Shown piece after piece: positions 1 through 9,546 of a stretch of DNA of 61,009 bases (position 1 is the first letter of the stretch; each line of letters opens with the position of its first letter). A model generated the notes under the pieces. The model saw only the letters and a list, made by a program, of their open reading frames with translations, ran no database searches and was not told the origin of the DNA. The stretch is taken from positions 64,234 through 125,242 of the forward strand of contig JADFJB010000001.1 in assembly GCA_022566355.1 (NCBI GenBank), read 5' to 3'. The translations under genes were made by a program, and so were the position numbers. The stretch comes from a candidate division KSB1 bacterium. Lineage in GTDB: Bacteria; Zhuqueibacterota; JdFR-76; DREG01.

Positions 1-797
1 AGGAAAAAGAAATGTTGTCGACAGAAGCACAGAGTGAAATCTTACGTAATAAACTGAATAATTATGAACAGAACTTAACACGAGTAAGGACACAAAGGAT
101 AGGGTTAGAGACTAAATTATCAGTTGTAAAGGAACAGAGAGATCGAGGTCAATATCTAAATATACCAACAATGGATGCAAGTAATAGTCCCAGCCGAGAA
201 AAACATATTGCTAAATTAAGGGGAGAACTGCTGGATTTTAAACTACAAAAAGAAAAACTTGAGCAAAAATTTACATCCCAGTACGTGGAAGTTATTGAGG
301 TTACTAATTTAATAAATGTTACACAAGCCATCATTGAAAATGAGATTCAACAAATCATCGAAATGGAAGAAGCTTCCATAAGGGCATTGAAAGCGGAAGA
401 AAAAGAGTTTCAGCGATTGATCGCCCAGATTACGCTGGAAGTCAAAGAATTTGCTCAAGAAGAATATGAATTTGCGCAGCTAAGCCGCGGCATTGAAGAA
501 AATCGAGAGGTATATTCAATGTTGTTGAAGAAAAAAGAAGAATCAAGAATATCTTTGGCAAAGTTAGAAAGAGGAGTAAGGATTCGTGTTATCAGCCCTC
601 CAATTGTACCAATAAAACCAATTTTCCCAAAAACCTATTTATTTCTCATTGTTTCAATATTTTTAGGAATGGTAAGCGGTTTTTTCTTGATCACTTTGCA
701 AGAATACTTTGACCATTCTATAAAATCATCTAACGATTTAGAGCAACTTGTTGGAATTCCAAGCCTTGGCACTGTCCGAGAAATAGAACTAACTTAA
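1..797 (+). CDS. Polysaccharide co-polymerase (Wzz/GumC type), C-terminal part
   Basis: The reading frame is open to the window edge, so the N-terminus lies outside. The visible 260-odd residues are mostly charged, Lys/Glu-rich sequence typical of the long periplasmic coiled coil of PCP proteins. A GNVR-like stretch with a proline-rich segment (PPIVPIKPIFP, about residue 200 counted from the Met at 12) is followed by one transmembrane helix (about 208-230) and a short cytoplasmic tail. That tail resembles the linker joining Wzc/GumC proteins to a tyrosine kinase domain, but here the protein stops and the kinase-like domain is in the next gene, 15 bases on. By family, such proteins sit in the inner membrane and control chain length and export of polysaccharide. 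The family call is firm; the exact subfamily is not. Confidence 0.8.
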   Translation, partial: EKEMLSTEAQSEILRNKLNNYEQNLTRVRTQRIGLETKLSVVKEQRDRGQYLNIPTMDASNSPSREKHIAKLRGELLDFKLQKEKLEQKFTSQYVEVIEVTNLINVTQAIIENEIQQIIEMEEASIRALKAEEKEFQRLIAQITLEVKEFAQEEYEFAQLSRGIEENREVYSMLLKKKEESRISLAKLERGVRIRVISPPIVPIKPIFPKTYLFLIVSIFLGMVSGFFLITLQEYFDHSIKSSNDLEQLVGIPSLGTVREIELT

Positions 798-812
798 CAT
801 ACTGATTTAACA

Positions 813-2576
813 TTGATTGAAAAGGATATTATGCAAACCGATCATTCTATGCCTAAGGGATTAAAAGAAAAAATTCAACCAATATTTTGGGATCATTTCG
901 GTATTAAAGAAATGCCTTTTTCAAGGACTGAGAATCCTAATTATGTTTATTGGAGTGCAGGGCATAAAGAAAATTTGATGTCCCTTAGAAAGGCGGCGTT
1001 AAAAGGGCAAAATATACTGTTCACAGGCAAAAAAGGTAGCGGCAAGACTTTAATCATTAATTCTTTTGTAAAACTTTTACCAGATGAATATCGTGTTGTT
1101 ATAATAAATAATACTTTTACAAACCTAGAGTATTATTTACGTAATATTTGCAAACAATTTGGTATTACATCAACTGAAAAATCCAGTTTTGAACTTATTC
1201 AATCATTATCCTCCGAATTAGAGATTAATAGACGATTAAACAGAAAATCTTTGTTAATCGTTGACGATATACAATCTTCGAAACAGAATGTTTTATTACT
1301 ACTTGGCAAGCTGCTGAATTTATTCCCAAAAGGCTTACTTCAATTTATTCTGGTGGGAACGAGTGAGATTTTAACAATATTAGAAAATGAAGAGTTGAAT
1401 GATTTATCTAGATTAATTGATGTGAAATTGAATCTCTCTACATTGAATTATCAAGAAGTCAAGCAGTATATCAATCACAGGTTTGCTGTTGCGGGCAATC
1501 AAGAATGTTCAATTTTTAAAGAAGATTCTGTAGATAATATCTATGATTTATCGAAGGGAATTCCTTTAAATGTAAATAGGGCATGTAATCGTTTATTAGC
1601 TGAAGAATTCCTAAAAAGAGCTAAGCAAATAACTTTTCTCGATAAAGACAACTCTGATTCTAACTTACTGAAATTTGAGTTGGACACGAATGACACTTCA
1701 CTTCAGTTCTTGGAAGATGCAAAGCCTGCAACAATAGAATTAAAAATAGAGGGTACAGAAACTAAACCTGACAAAAACGAAGAACAAGTTAAAGATAACT
1801 CTTATTTAGATGATGAAACAATCACAATTACCACTCCTGAAAATTTCGTATTGCAGGAAACGGCCAATCATATGGTACCTTCACTATTAAACAATTATTC
1901 AGATAAAGTGTTAAATGATTTTCAAAAAATATTAGAGAATATAAGGTTATCTGCTGGTGAAGATTCATTGAATATTATTGGAATTGTGAGCCCCATCCAC
2001 AAACAAGGTACGTCTACAATTGCAAGAATTCTATCTTTAGTCGCATCTGGATTGGAGATCTCCAATGAAAATGAAAACCCAATGATTTGTTCAAATAATG
2101 CCACCCCCAACAGGATACTTTTGATTGATACACAATTAAGGGCGCCGGAATTACATAAGAAATTCGAAATAACAGCGGATTTCGGCTTGATGGATTTTCT
2201 CACAAAAAATATTTCAATAGAGAAATGCATTATTAAAATCCCTAATTCAAATCTCAACATAATTACTGCTGGTAGTTGTAGTCCTTTCAACAGGAAACCC
2301 CACGGCTTTGAAAAACTTAAGATAGCTCTTGAAAAACTTAGAGATCAATTTGATTTGGTTTTGATGGATTTACCACCAATTTTAGAATATGGTGAATCGA
2401 TTTCTCTCTGCCGAATTTGTGATGGAGTTGTTTTAACTGTAAAATTAGATGATTGCCGGGTTGAAGTTTTAAAAGAATCAAAGAAAATTTTAACCCATGC
2501 GAATGTTCGTATAATTGGTGGTATTGTGAATCACAGAAAATTTTATTTACCACAATGGTTGTACCGCAGGTTATAA
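813..2576 (+). CDS. ExeA-like AAA ATPase fused to a BY-kinase-like domain with degenerate P-loop
   Basis: The N-terminal half has the ExeA/GspA layout: an FGIKEMPF motif near residue 30, Walker A GKKGSGKT (about 72-79) and Walker B LLIVDDIQ (about 147-154). A low-complexity acidic linker (about 280-365) leads to a CpsD/CapB-like domain. This has the second Walker motif ILLIDTQLRAPE (about 434) and a VLMDLPP strand (about 515), but its P-loop reads QGTST where active BY-kinases have EGKST, so the catalytic Lys is missing. No C-terminal tyrosine cluster is seen. It probably partners the upstream co-polymerase, acting through the AAA module rather than as a kinase; that is inference. The frame opens with TTG at 813, and an in-frame ATG at 831 is an alternative start. 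Confidence 0.75.
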   Translation: MIEKDIMQTDHSMPKGLKEKIQPIFWDHFGIKEMPFSRTENPNYVYWSAGHKENLMSLRKAALKGQNILFTGKKGSGKTLIINSFVKLLPDEYRVVIINNTFTNLEYYLRNICKQFGITSTEKSSFELIQSLSSELEINRRLNRKSLLIVDDIQSSKQNVLLLLGKLLNLFPKGLLQFILVGTSEILTILENEELNDLSRLIDVKLNLSTLNYQEVKQYINHRFAVAGNQECSIFKEDSVDNIYDLSKGIPLNVNRACNRLLAEEFLKRAKQITFLDKDNSDSNLLKFELDTNDTSLQFLEDAKPATIELKIEGTETKPDKNEEQVKDNSYLDDETITITTPENFVLQETANHMVPSLLNNYSDKVLNDFQKILENIRLSAGEDSLNIIGIVSPIHKQGTSTIARILSLVASGLEISNENENPMICSNNATPNRILLIDTQLRAPELHKKFEITADFGLMDFLTKNISIEKCIIKIPNSNLNIITAGSCSPFNRKPHGFEKLKIALEKLRDQFDLVLMDLPPILEYGESISLCRICDGVVLTVKLDDCRVEVLKESKKILTHANVRIIGGIVNHRKFYLPQWLYRRL

Positions 2577-2618
2577 GCCTAAAATTTATTGGAACAATAT
2601 TCATTAGGATTTGAATCA

Positions 2619-4202
2619 ATGAGTTATCTGCAAATAGTTAAACCTTCTATAAAAACTCAATCTTCTTCCAGGATAGCGAGTTATAAAGAATTTAAGGCAA
2701 CTATTATACAAGAAATTGAGCATGTCAACCGTAATAATCATTTTTTTTGGTTGATCAGTTATCGGATTGAAACGAAGGATGTAAGATCAGAAAGCGGAAG
2801 GCGGATATATGATATTATTTCAAGTAAAATACGCTCTTCAGATAAAATAGGAATTTTAAATGATGGTATTGGTGTTATTTTATTAAATACTGATGCAGAA
2901 ATCGCAGAAAAACTTGCATTGAGTATTTGCACTTACATCTCAACATTTATGCCTCCACCGTTTTATACTATTTTTCCATATCCAACGAACCGGGACGATA
3001 AAACAAGACCTTTAGATTTTTTTGACCAGTTTGATGATTTAAAAACCAATGAAAACAGCGTTATGGATTCAAACCCAAGACCAGTTGATGAGTTACCTGG
3101 GAATGGAAACGGAAGTCCAACTTTCGCCCTTTCATCATCAAAACGATATTCTTCCAACAATACGATTAAAAATGCAATTGGTAAGTTTAAATCGGATGGA
3201 CGAAATTCACAGCATGTAATAATGATAGGCATGAATCAGCGATCTATGCAATTCGCTCTAGATATTGAATCAAATCCGGGTTCTGGTTATAGCATTGATG
3301 GTTTTGTTGATAATGAATGGGATGGATCAGTTGATTGCTTAAAGCAGGGGTTTGAGTTGGTAGCAAGTTTTGATCAATTTTCAAAATATATGAATGAGCA
3401 TGTGATCGATGAAGTGGTTATTGGTCTTCCGATGAATTCTCATTATCAAGAAGTATCTCGTATTGTATCTTTATGTGAGGAGCAGGGTATCAAAGTCAGG
3501 TTTCTGCCCTCTATGTTTAATTTAAGATTTGCTCGCTTAAAAATTGTAAATGTAGAAAGTTATGCTTTGGTTACCTTCGATCCAGTGAAATTAACGGGGT
3601 GGAAGGTTTACATCAAGCGTTTCTTTGATATCGTTATTTCTGCGGTTTCTCTTTTATTGTTTTCGCCACTTTTCCTGGTTATTTCTCTATTAATCAAGCT
3701 GACTTCAAAAGGACCCATTTTCTTCGTTCAAGAGAGAGTAGGTCTAAACAAAAGAAAATTCTCGTTGTATAAATTCCGCACTATGATATCTGGTGCAGAA
3801 GGTATGATGCCCGATCTCGAATCAGCCAACGAACTTCAGGGGCCAACCTTCAAGATGAAAAATGATCCCCGGGTTACAAGGTTTGGGAAATTACTCAGGA
3901 AATCCAGCCTTGATGAAATACCCCAACTTATCAATGTGTTGCAAGGATTTATGAGTCTTGTCGGGCCCAGACCACTTACACTTAGAGATTATAGTGGTTT
4001 TGAAAAAAACTGGCATCGGAGGCGATTTAGTGTACGTCCCGGGCTAACTTGCCTGTGGCAGATCAATGGCAGAAATAATATTCCATTCGATAGGTGGATG
4101 GAGTTAGATATGGAATATATTGATAAATGGTCTCTTTGGCTTGATTTAAAAGTTATGTTAAAAACCATTCCTGCAGTAGTTTTAGGAAAAGGGGCTGGGT
4201 GA
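2619..4202 (+). CDS. Priming sugar-phosphate transferase (WbaP/ExoY family) with N-terminal GGDEF-like domain
   Basis: The C-terminal 200 residues are a clear bacterial sugar transferase (PF02397). There is one membrane segment (about 333-360), then KFRTM (about 384), SLDEIPQ and the GPRPL signature. The enzyme transfers a sugar phosphate to undecaprenyl phosphate to begin the repeat unit. The middle (about 190-320) is a Rossmann-like CoA-binding-type domain with IGMNQRSM. The usual bundle of N-terminal membrane helices is absent. In its place, residues about 25-125 have the pattern of a GGDEF domain (RSSDKIGILNDGIGVILL) with the signature destroyed, so no cyclase activity is expected. The start at 2619 is chosen because an AGGAT ribosome site lies just upstream; the frame also allows TTG at 2589. 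Confidence 0.85.
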   Translation: MSYLQIVKPSIKTQSSSRIASYKEFKATIIQEIEHVNRNNHFFWLISYRIETKDVRSESGRRIYDIISSKIRSSDKIGILNDGIGVILLNTDAEIAEKLALSICTYISTFMPPPFYTIFPYPTNRDDKTRPLDFFDQFDDLKTNENSVMDSNPRPVDELPGNGNGSPTFALSSSKRYSSNNTIKNAIGKFKSDGRNSQHVIMIGMNQRSMQFALDIESNPGSGYSIDGFVDNEWDGSVDCLKQGFELVASFDQFSKYMNEHVIDEVVIGLPMNSHYQEVSRIVSLCEEQGIKVRFLPSMFNLRFARLKIVNVESYALVTFDPVKLTGWKVYIKRFFDIVISAVSLLLFSPLFLVISLLIKLTSKGPIFFVQERVGLNKRKFSLYKFRTMISGAEGMMPDLESANELQGPTFKMKNDPRVTRFGKLLRKSSLDEIPQLINVLQGFMSLVGPRPLTLRDYSGFEKNWHRRRFSVRPGLTCLWQINGRNNIPFDRWMELDMEYIDKWSLWLDLKVMLKTIPAVVLGKGAG

Positions 4203-4294
4203 TTTCAAAATAAGGGGTAGCTCATTGATTGATTCAAAAAAGCGATGATTTTTTCAAGCTTCTTACTCGTACTCAAACGTAATTCAAAAAAACG

Positions 4295-5632
4295 ATGACT
4301 GTCTTAGTTAAAACTGAAGAAAGCATTCTCACTGCTAAATCATGGTTAAGTAGTTTAACTGTACTGTGGCAGAGTCTGTTTGGCAAAACTGCCTGGAAGA
4401 GTGTCTTGGGTTTAACGGACCAGGCAATCGTTAGCGGCACTAATTTTTTAATAACCGTAATTGTTGGCAGACTGTGTGGAATAAATGAACTAGGCGTTTA
4501 TTCCCTTGGATTTAGTATCGTTATATTGATTGTCAATATGCAAGAATCAATAATTTTTGTGCCTTATACAGTTTATGTTAATCATACTCCCAAGGAATCC
4601 CGCGCACAGCATGCCGGAAGTATTTTCATCCAATATTGTTTGTTCTCTATATTAGCTGTAATCTGTTTAATTGTGTCAGCAACACTTTTTTCAACAGTTT
4701 TCGAATATAATCGCATTGCATCTTTGATCTGGGTACTCGCGGGAATTACTCCTTTTATACTATTACGGGAATTTGGCAGACGTTTCGCGTTCGCAAATCT
4801 ACATTTTGCATCGGCTTTAATTATTGACATGGGAGTCGTGCTGATATTAATAAGTGGTCTGGTCTGGTTAGGTTTAATTGCTAAGCTATCTGCTATTACC
4901 ACATACGCAGTAGTTGGTTTGGCATGTGCGATAGTAAGTCTGGTATGGTTGTCTAAATTTAGCAAAAGCATGAAAGTAAATTGGAGCGATGTAAAACGAG
5001 AGATAAAGCGAAGTTTGTTATTCGGAAGATGGGTTCTTGCGAGCCAGATAACCGGAACTTTTCATGGGTACTTAATGTTCTGGATGCTAGCGCTAATGAT
5101 TAGCACTTCTGCTACCGGCGCCTATACCGCTTGTTGGGCTATAGTATCAATTGCAAACCCCCTTATTTTGGGAATTGGCAATGTATTAGCACCGAGAGCT
5201 GCTCGCTTATATGCTGAAAGTGGCAGTAAAGAAGTTCGTAGAGTGATATTGAAAACCACATTGCTTATGGGGGGTGTCATGATCTTGTTTTGTGTGATGA
5301 TGTTTCTTTTTGGTGGTGAGTTGATGTCTTTTTTCTATGGCAACGATTATGAGGGGTTCGAATCCACAATTCGTGTATTGGCAATGGGAATTGTCTTATC
5401 CGCTTTGACCATTACAGTAGATATTGGTTTACGCATTATTGAGAAACCGAATAAAAATTTTAAGGCATGTTTAATTGGTTTAGGTGTAACGATTGTTGTT
5501 GGGCCGTACCTGGTCGTTCAGTGGGGAGTTTTGGGTGCGGCTTATAGTATGCTAGCAGGCTCAATGATCGCCTTGTTAGTTAGGTGGATAGCTTTTTTAC
5601 GGCTTGTGGATAATTCATATAGCTTAGACTAA
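4295..5632 (+). CDS. Polysaccharide flippase (Wzx/MOP superfamily)
   Basis: A 445-residue, very hydrophobic protein with about 12 predicted membrane helices and short polar loops, the size and look of Wzx-type flippases (PF01943/PF13440). By family it moves the lipid-linked repeat unit across the inner membrane. It follows the priming transferase and lies 8 bases before the polymerase/ligase gene, the usual order in Wzx/Wzy loci. About 90 bases of non-coding sequence precede it. The call rests on topology and context, with no catalytic motif to check. Confidence 0.75.
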   Translation: MTVLVKTEESILTAKSWLSSLTVLWQSLFGKTAWKSVLGLTDQAIVSGTNFLITVIVGRLCGINELGVYSLGFSIVILIVNMQESIIFVPYTVYVNHTPKESRAQHAGSIFIQYCLFSILAVICLIVSATLFSTVFEYNRIASLIWVLAGITPFILLREFGRRFAFANLHFASALIIDMGVVLILISGLVWLGLIAKLSAITTYAVVGLACAIVSLVWLSKFSKSMKVNWSDVKREIKRSLLFGRWVLASQITGTFHGYLMFWMLALMISTSATGAYTACWAIVSIANPLILGIGNVLAPRAARLYAESGSKEVRRVILKTTLLMGGVMILFCVMMFLFGGELMSFFYGNDYEGFESTIRVLAMGIVLSALTITVDIGLRIIEKPNKNFKACLIGLGVTIVVGPYLVVQWGVLGAAYSMLAGSMIALLVRWIAFLRLVDNSYSLD

Positions 5633-5640
5633 TTATAATT

Positions 5641-6993
5641 ATGAACCAGACCTTATCTTTACTACCAACAATAGATAAACGGTTGCTCAATCAAACGAAA
5701 CCTTTTACGATGTCTATGTGGATCGGTGCTATTTTATTAAGTGCTGCTGTCTTTTTTAACAGCTTCAGCATCACGCTTATTGGTTTAGAAAAAGGAGCCC
5801 AGTTTTCGGTTCAGTATACGGTGATTATCAGGTTGTTGCTGTGTGCTGGATGTGGGCTCTATGGTTTATTCTATGTGAGAAAGACGGTTAAAGAATTTTT
5901 TCGCTTTCCAGGCGCCTGGAGTTTATTGCTCGGACTATGGGGGTTAGTCACGGTTGCTTTTGCATCCAATATCCCTTACACCGCAACGGCTTGTTTTGCA
6001 ATCTTTTGTATTATTTTGTTTGTACCGGCTCTAATAATCAATTTAGGTTATCGGCGAGTAATGTTTTCAATCTTAGCGGGACTATTAATTTACTGTATTG
6101 GTTCCTGGGTACTATACTTTATTTGGCCTGAATTAGGGCGCTATGCTACGGAGCCTAGTCGGTTAGGCAACAGTTCCAATGAATTAGGTCTTCAAATTTC
6201 GTTGGCGGTGGCAACAATCTTAAGTTTAAAAATAGCTGGATATCTAAGCCGAGGAACTATGCTGTTTCTTTTAGGATTTTTTTGCATCTCTGCCTATTCC
6301 ACTGGAGCCAAATCTGCAATGGTGTGTGTAATGATAGTAATCTCATATTTTCTGTTCCGGAAAGTCAAAATCCCCGCAAAAGTTTTTACCGCCTTCGGTG
6401 TTATTATTGTCATTTCATTAATATCCTTAGTTTATTTCAGCGGGTTGGTGGAATTGAATTCCCAAACGATACTTAAGAGCCTAACTCGCTCAGGTGATGT
6501 GGAAGAAATGTACACCTTTACTGGTAGAACAGACATCTGGTCATTTGCAATAGATAAGGTGTTTGAATCACCCTGGGTCGGTTATGGCTATGGTGGGTCT
6601 CGTTATGCGTTAACTGAATTTTCGAACCACGCATATGGTGAAAATGATTTACATCATGCTCATAATTTGTTGCTTAATACGATACTATGTGTAGGATTAT
6701 TTGGCGGTGTTATTTTGGTTGCAATGCTACTCACTCAACTGGGCAAATTGCTCACAAGTCCTTCTATTTTTCCGGATCTTATCCTTATTGTTGTGCTCAT
6801 TATAGGTTTAACCGAACCCGTGTTATTTGGCCCAATGCCGAGGGGCAGCACAATTATTTGGTTAATCGCATTGTTTTGGCGTCAGCTTGATAAGTTCTTA
6901 CAACCTATTGATGCTCTTCCGAAAGAGATTCGCGGCGCCCCAATGATTATTTCTACACCAGGTCCAAACTATCAGTATCAACCCCTAAAATGA
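5641..6993 (+). CDS. O-antigen polymerase/ligase family protein (Wzy/WaaL type)
   Basis: A 450-residue polytopic membrane protein with about 10-12 helices. A large loop contains FTGRTDIWSFA (about residue 296) and, further on, HHAHNLLLN (about 339). The second is the Wzy_C/O-antigen ligase signature (PF04932), in which an Arg and a His are functionally important. It either polymerises repeat units or ligates the polymer; sequence alone does not separate the two. It sits between the flippase and a GT4 gene on one strand with gaps of only about 10 bases, so it is probably co-transcribed with them. Confidence 0.8.
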   Translation: MNQTLSLLPTIDKRLLNQTKPFTMSMWIGAILLSAAVFFNSFSITLIGLEKGAQFSVQYTVIIRLLLCAGCGLYGLFYVRKTVKEFFRFPGAWSLLLGLWGLVTVAFASNIPYTATACFAIFCIILFVPALIINLGYRRVMFSILAGLLIYCIGSWVLYFIWPELGRYATEPSRLGNSSNELGLQISLAVATILSLKIAGYLSRGTMLFLLGFFCISAYSTGAKSAMVCVMIVISYFLFRKVKIPAKVFTAFGVIIVISLISLVYFSGLVELNSQTILKSLTRSGDVEEMYTFTGRTDIWSFAIDKVFESPWVGYGYGGSRYALTEFSNHAYGENDLHHAHNLLLNTILCVGLFGGVILVAMLLTQLGKLLTSPSIFPDLILIVVLIIGLTEPVLFGPMPRGSTIIWLIALFWRQLDKFLQPIDALPKEIRGAPMIISTPGPNYQYQPLK

Positions 6994-7003
6994 GGAATTT
7001 GCC

Positions 7004-8215
7004 ATGAAAATTTTAGTCTCTCACAATCATTATCAGTGGTTTGGTGGGGAGGATCAAGTTTATATTGACGAAACTAGTTTGCTGGAGGCTAATGGTCATG
7101 AAGTAGTTCGTTATACGCTACATAACGACGCTATCGATGAAATGAGTAATTGGGAGATTTTACGAAAGACTTTTTGGAACCAACAAACTTACTGTAAAAT
7201 AAGAAGCTTAATCCAAAAAGAGAAGCCGGAAATTATACATTCTCACAATACTTTTCCTCTAATTTCGCCTTCCCTCTATTACGCAGCCAGGGCGGAAAAA
7301 GTACCTATAGTTCAAACATTACACAATTATAGACTTTTTTGTTTGAACGGTTTCTTTACAAGAAAAGGAAAGATATGCGAGGATTGTTTAGGTAAGACGT
7401 TTGCATGGCCAGGAGTGCTAAGAGGTTGCTATAGGCAAAATAAGGCTGCTAGCACAGTAGCAGCGAGTATGATTGGATTTCATAGATTAATCAATACCTG
7501 GTCTCAAATGGTTTCAAGGTATATTGCACCATCAAAATTTACCATGGAAAAGTTTATTCAAGCAGGGGTTCCCCGTAACAAAATTGTATATAAACCTAAT
7601 TTTATTCACTCTGAACCAAGCGTCGGTAAGGGGAATGGAAACTACGTCGTTTTCGTCGGACGGCTTTCCAAGGAGAAAGGGATAGACATACTGCTTTCTG
7701 CTTGGTCGCAACTGCGGAAGCCAATAACATTAAAGATTGTCGGTGAAGGTGAATTAGCAGAAAACGTTTGCAAGGCAGCTAACCAGGACAATCGCATCGA
7801 ATGGCTTGGCAGGCAGTCGCAAAGCTCAGTCTATTCTATAGTCGGAGACGCCGCTTGTTTGGCTATGCCTTCTATTTGGTATGAAATATGTCCCAAAACC
7901 ATTCTTGAAGCTTTTGCCAAGGGAACTCCTGTCATAACTTCGCGCCTGGGAGGTATGGCTGAGTTTGTGCAGGATGGCCACACGGGATTGCTCTTTGAGA
8001 GAGGGAATGCTTCCGATTTGGCGGCAAAAATCGATCAATTTTTTAGTAATCCATTAAAAATGGAGCAAATGCGGAAAGTTGCTCGCGAAGAATATGAACA
8101 GGAATATACTTCTGAGACCAACTATAGAATGTTGATAGAGATCTATGAAAAGGTGCTTGGTGAAAAAGCACAGGGGGGTTTCGATAGTAGAGCTTTAAAA
8201 CGTACGGCCGCTTAA
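7004..8215 (+). CDS. Glycosyltransferase family 4 (GT-B)
   Basis: The 403 residues show the GT4 pattern. An N-terminal GGEDQVY motif (about 15) lies in the acceptor domain. FVGRLSKEKGID (about 217) opens the nucleotide-binding domain. The EX7E motif EICPKTILE (about 294) is intact and is followed by GTPVI. A four-Cys segment near 120-140 (FCLNGFF...CEDCLG) is common in the subfamily with this N-terminus. It adds one sugar to the lipid-linked oligosaccharide on the cytoplasmic side; donor and acceptor cannot be read from sequence. A GAGGAATT ribosome site precedes the ATG. Confidence 0.88.
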   Translation: MKILVSHNHYQWFGGEDQVYIDETSLLEANGHEVVRYTLHNDAIDEMSNWEILRKTFWNQQTYCKIRSLIQKEKPEIIHSHNTFPLISPSLYYAARAEKVPIVQTLHNYRLFCLNGFFTRKGKICEDCLGKTFAWPGVLRGCYRQNKAASTVAASMIGFHRLINTWSQMVSRYIAPSKFTMEKFIQAGVPRNKIVYKPNFIHSEPSVGKGNGNYVVFVGRLSKEKGIDILLSAWSQLRKPITLKIVGEGELAENVCKAANQDNRIEWLGRQSQSSVYSIVGDAACLAMPSIWYEICPKTILEAFAKGTPVITSRLGGMAEFVQDGHTGLLFERGNASDLAAKIDQFFSNPLKMEQMRKVAREEYEQEYTSETNYRMLIEIYEKVLGEKAQGGFDSRALKRTAA

Positions 8216-8287
8216 AAAATTGAATAATCACACAATTGGCTACTCGTCGTTGACCATTTGAACACAGTGAAGCCAAAGGTTTAGGAC

Positions 8288-9481
8288 ATGAATAACAAAA
8301 TCAACATGAAAAGTTCATTTAAGCGATTCATCAGTTTGAGACACAACTGGCTCAAGAACACAGCAGCTGTCATAATCGGAATCTCGGTTTCATTTTTGTT
8401 GGCCGAATTGTTGGTTCTGTTGGTTGTAGGAGAGATTCCCAAGTTCCCGCGTCGCGTTGTAGAGGCTCCTTGGGGTATTCGTTACAACGACCCAGGGGCC
8501 AGGTACCGACACAAGTCTGCTGATGGAACATGGCATTTCCGAATCAATAATCAAGGAATGCGGGCTGATCGCGATTACACTTATCAAAAGCAACCTGGTG
8601 TCAAACGGATTCTCAGTTTGGGTGATTCGTTTACTTTGGGTTTTGAGGTAGACGGCGAAGATACTTATTCCAGTGTAGTGGAACGAAATTTAAATTTTAT
8701 CGGGATTCAAACCGAAGTGCTAAATACGGGTGTTTCCGGCTTTTCCAACGCCGAAGAATATTTGTACCTTGAGCGGGAATTGCTCAACTATAATCCGGAC
8801 CTTGTGATCATATCGTTTTGGATCAATGATTTCATGGACAATATACGCACCGGTCTTTTCCAGCTTGACGGTAATAGTCTGATTAGACATAACCAGCGAT
8901 ATGTGCCCTTGGGAAGTTTAGGTAATTTTTTCAATACAAATATGCTTTCTACTTTTCTTTCTGAGCGGTCCAATGCATTTGTGTTCCTAAAGCAGTCTCT
9001 TATAGGCATTGCGAAAAGATGGATTGAAACGCAGAAAGAGAAAGAAATACAACTTTCACCGAACTCCGATTTGAACATCAATAATACATATCCATTAGGT
9101 GATATTATGGTGAATGTAGAAAAATATATATATGTGCGCAGATTAACAGCAACCATTTTTAATCATTTTTACAACCTGCTTAGACAAAGAAATATTCCAA
9201 TGATTATTCTGAGCATACCAACACCTTACTGGGATAGAAGTGATCCTTTGGTTGAAGAATTTCCTCTCGAGTATTTTGATATAGATCGTCCGGGTATCAC
9301 CTTTGTCTCTGGTAAGGGTCTGCTAGATTCTCATGTCAGCCATGAGTTGCTGTATTGGCAACAATCCCAGGTTCACTGGACGCCTTTCAGTCACGAACAG
9401 GCTGGCAAGGCTATAGCAGAATTAATTCTGGATCATAATCTTCTGGGCAAAATTAATCATGCCGTAATTTCGCACTATTAA
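8288..9481 (+). CDS. Membrane-anchored SGNH/GDSL hydrolase
   Basis: One N-terminal membrane helix (about 23-48) is followed by an SGNH fold: block I GDSFTLG (about 112), block II GVSGFSN, block III WINDFMDN and a C-terminal HWTPFSH that could supply the last catalytic His. Such enzymes in polysaccharide loci usually remove or transfer acetyl groups on sugars in the periplasm, which is the most likely role here. A decayed second copy lies after the next gene. The upstream gap of 72 bases has no clear promoter. Confidence 0.8.
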   Translation: MNNKINMKSSFKRFISLRHNWLKNTAAVIIGISVSFLLAELLVLLVVGEIPKFPRRVVEAPWGIRYNDPGARYRHKSADGTWHFRINNQGMRADRDYTYQKQPGVKRILSLGDSFTLGFEVDGEDTYSSVVERNLNFIGIQTEVLNTGVSGFSNAEEYLYLERELLNYNPDLVIISFWINDFMDNIRTGLFQLDGNSLIRHNQRYVPLGSLGNFFNTNMLSTFLSERSNAFVFLKQSLIGIAKRWIETQKEKEIQLSPNSDLNINNTYPLGDIMVNVEKYIYVRRLTATIFNHFYNLLRQRNIPMIILSIPTPYWDRSDPLVEEFPLEYFDIDRPGITFVSGKGLLDSHVSHELLYWQQSQVHWTPFSHEQAGKAIAELILDHNLLGKINHAVISHY

Positions 9482-9546
9482 TGATCGATAGACGACTAAC
9501 AAACCTGAAAGTTTCTTAGTGATAATAAAAACATAGGTTCTATCCA

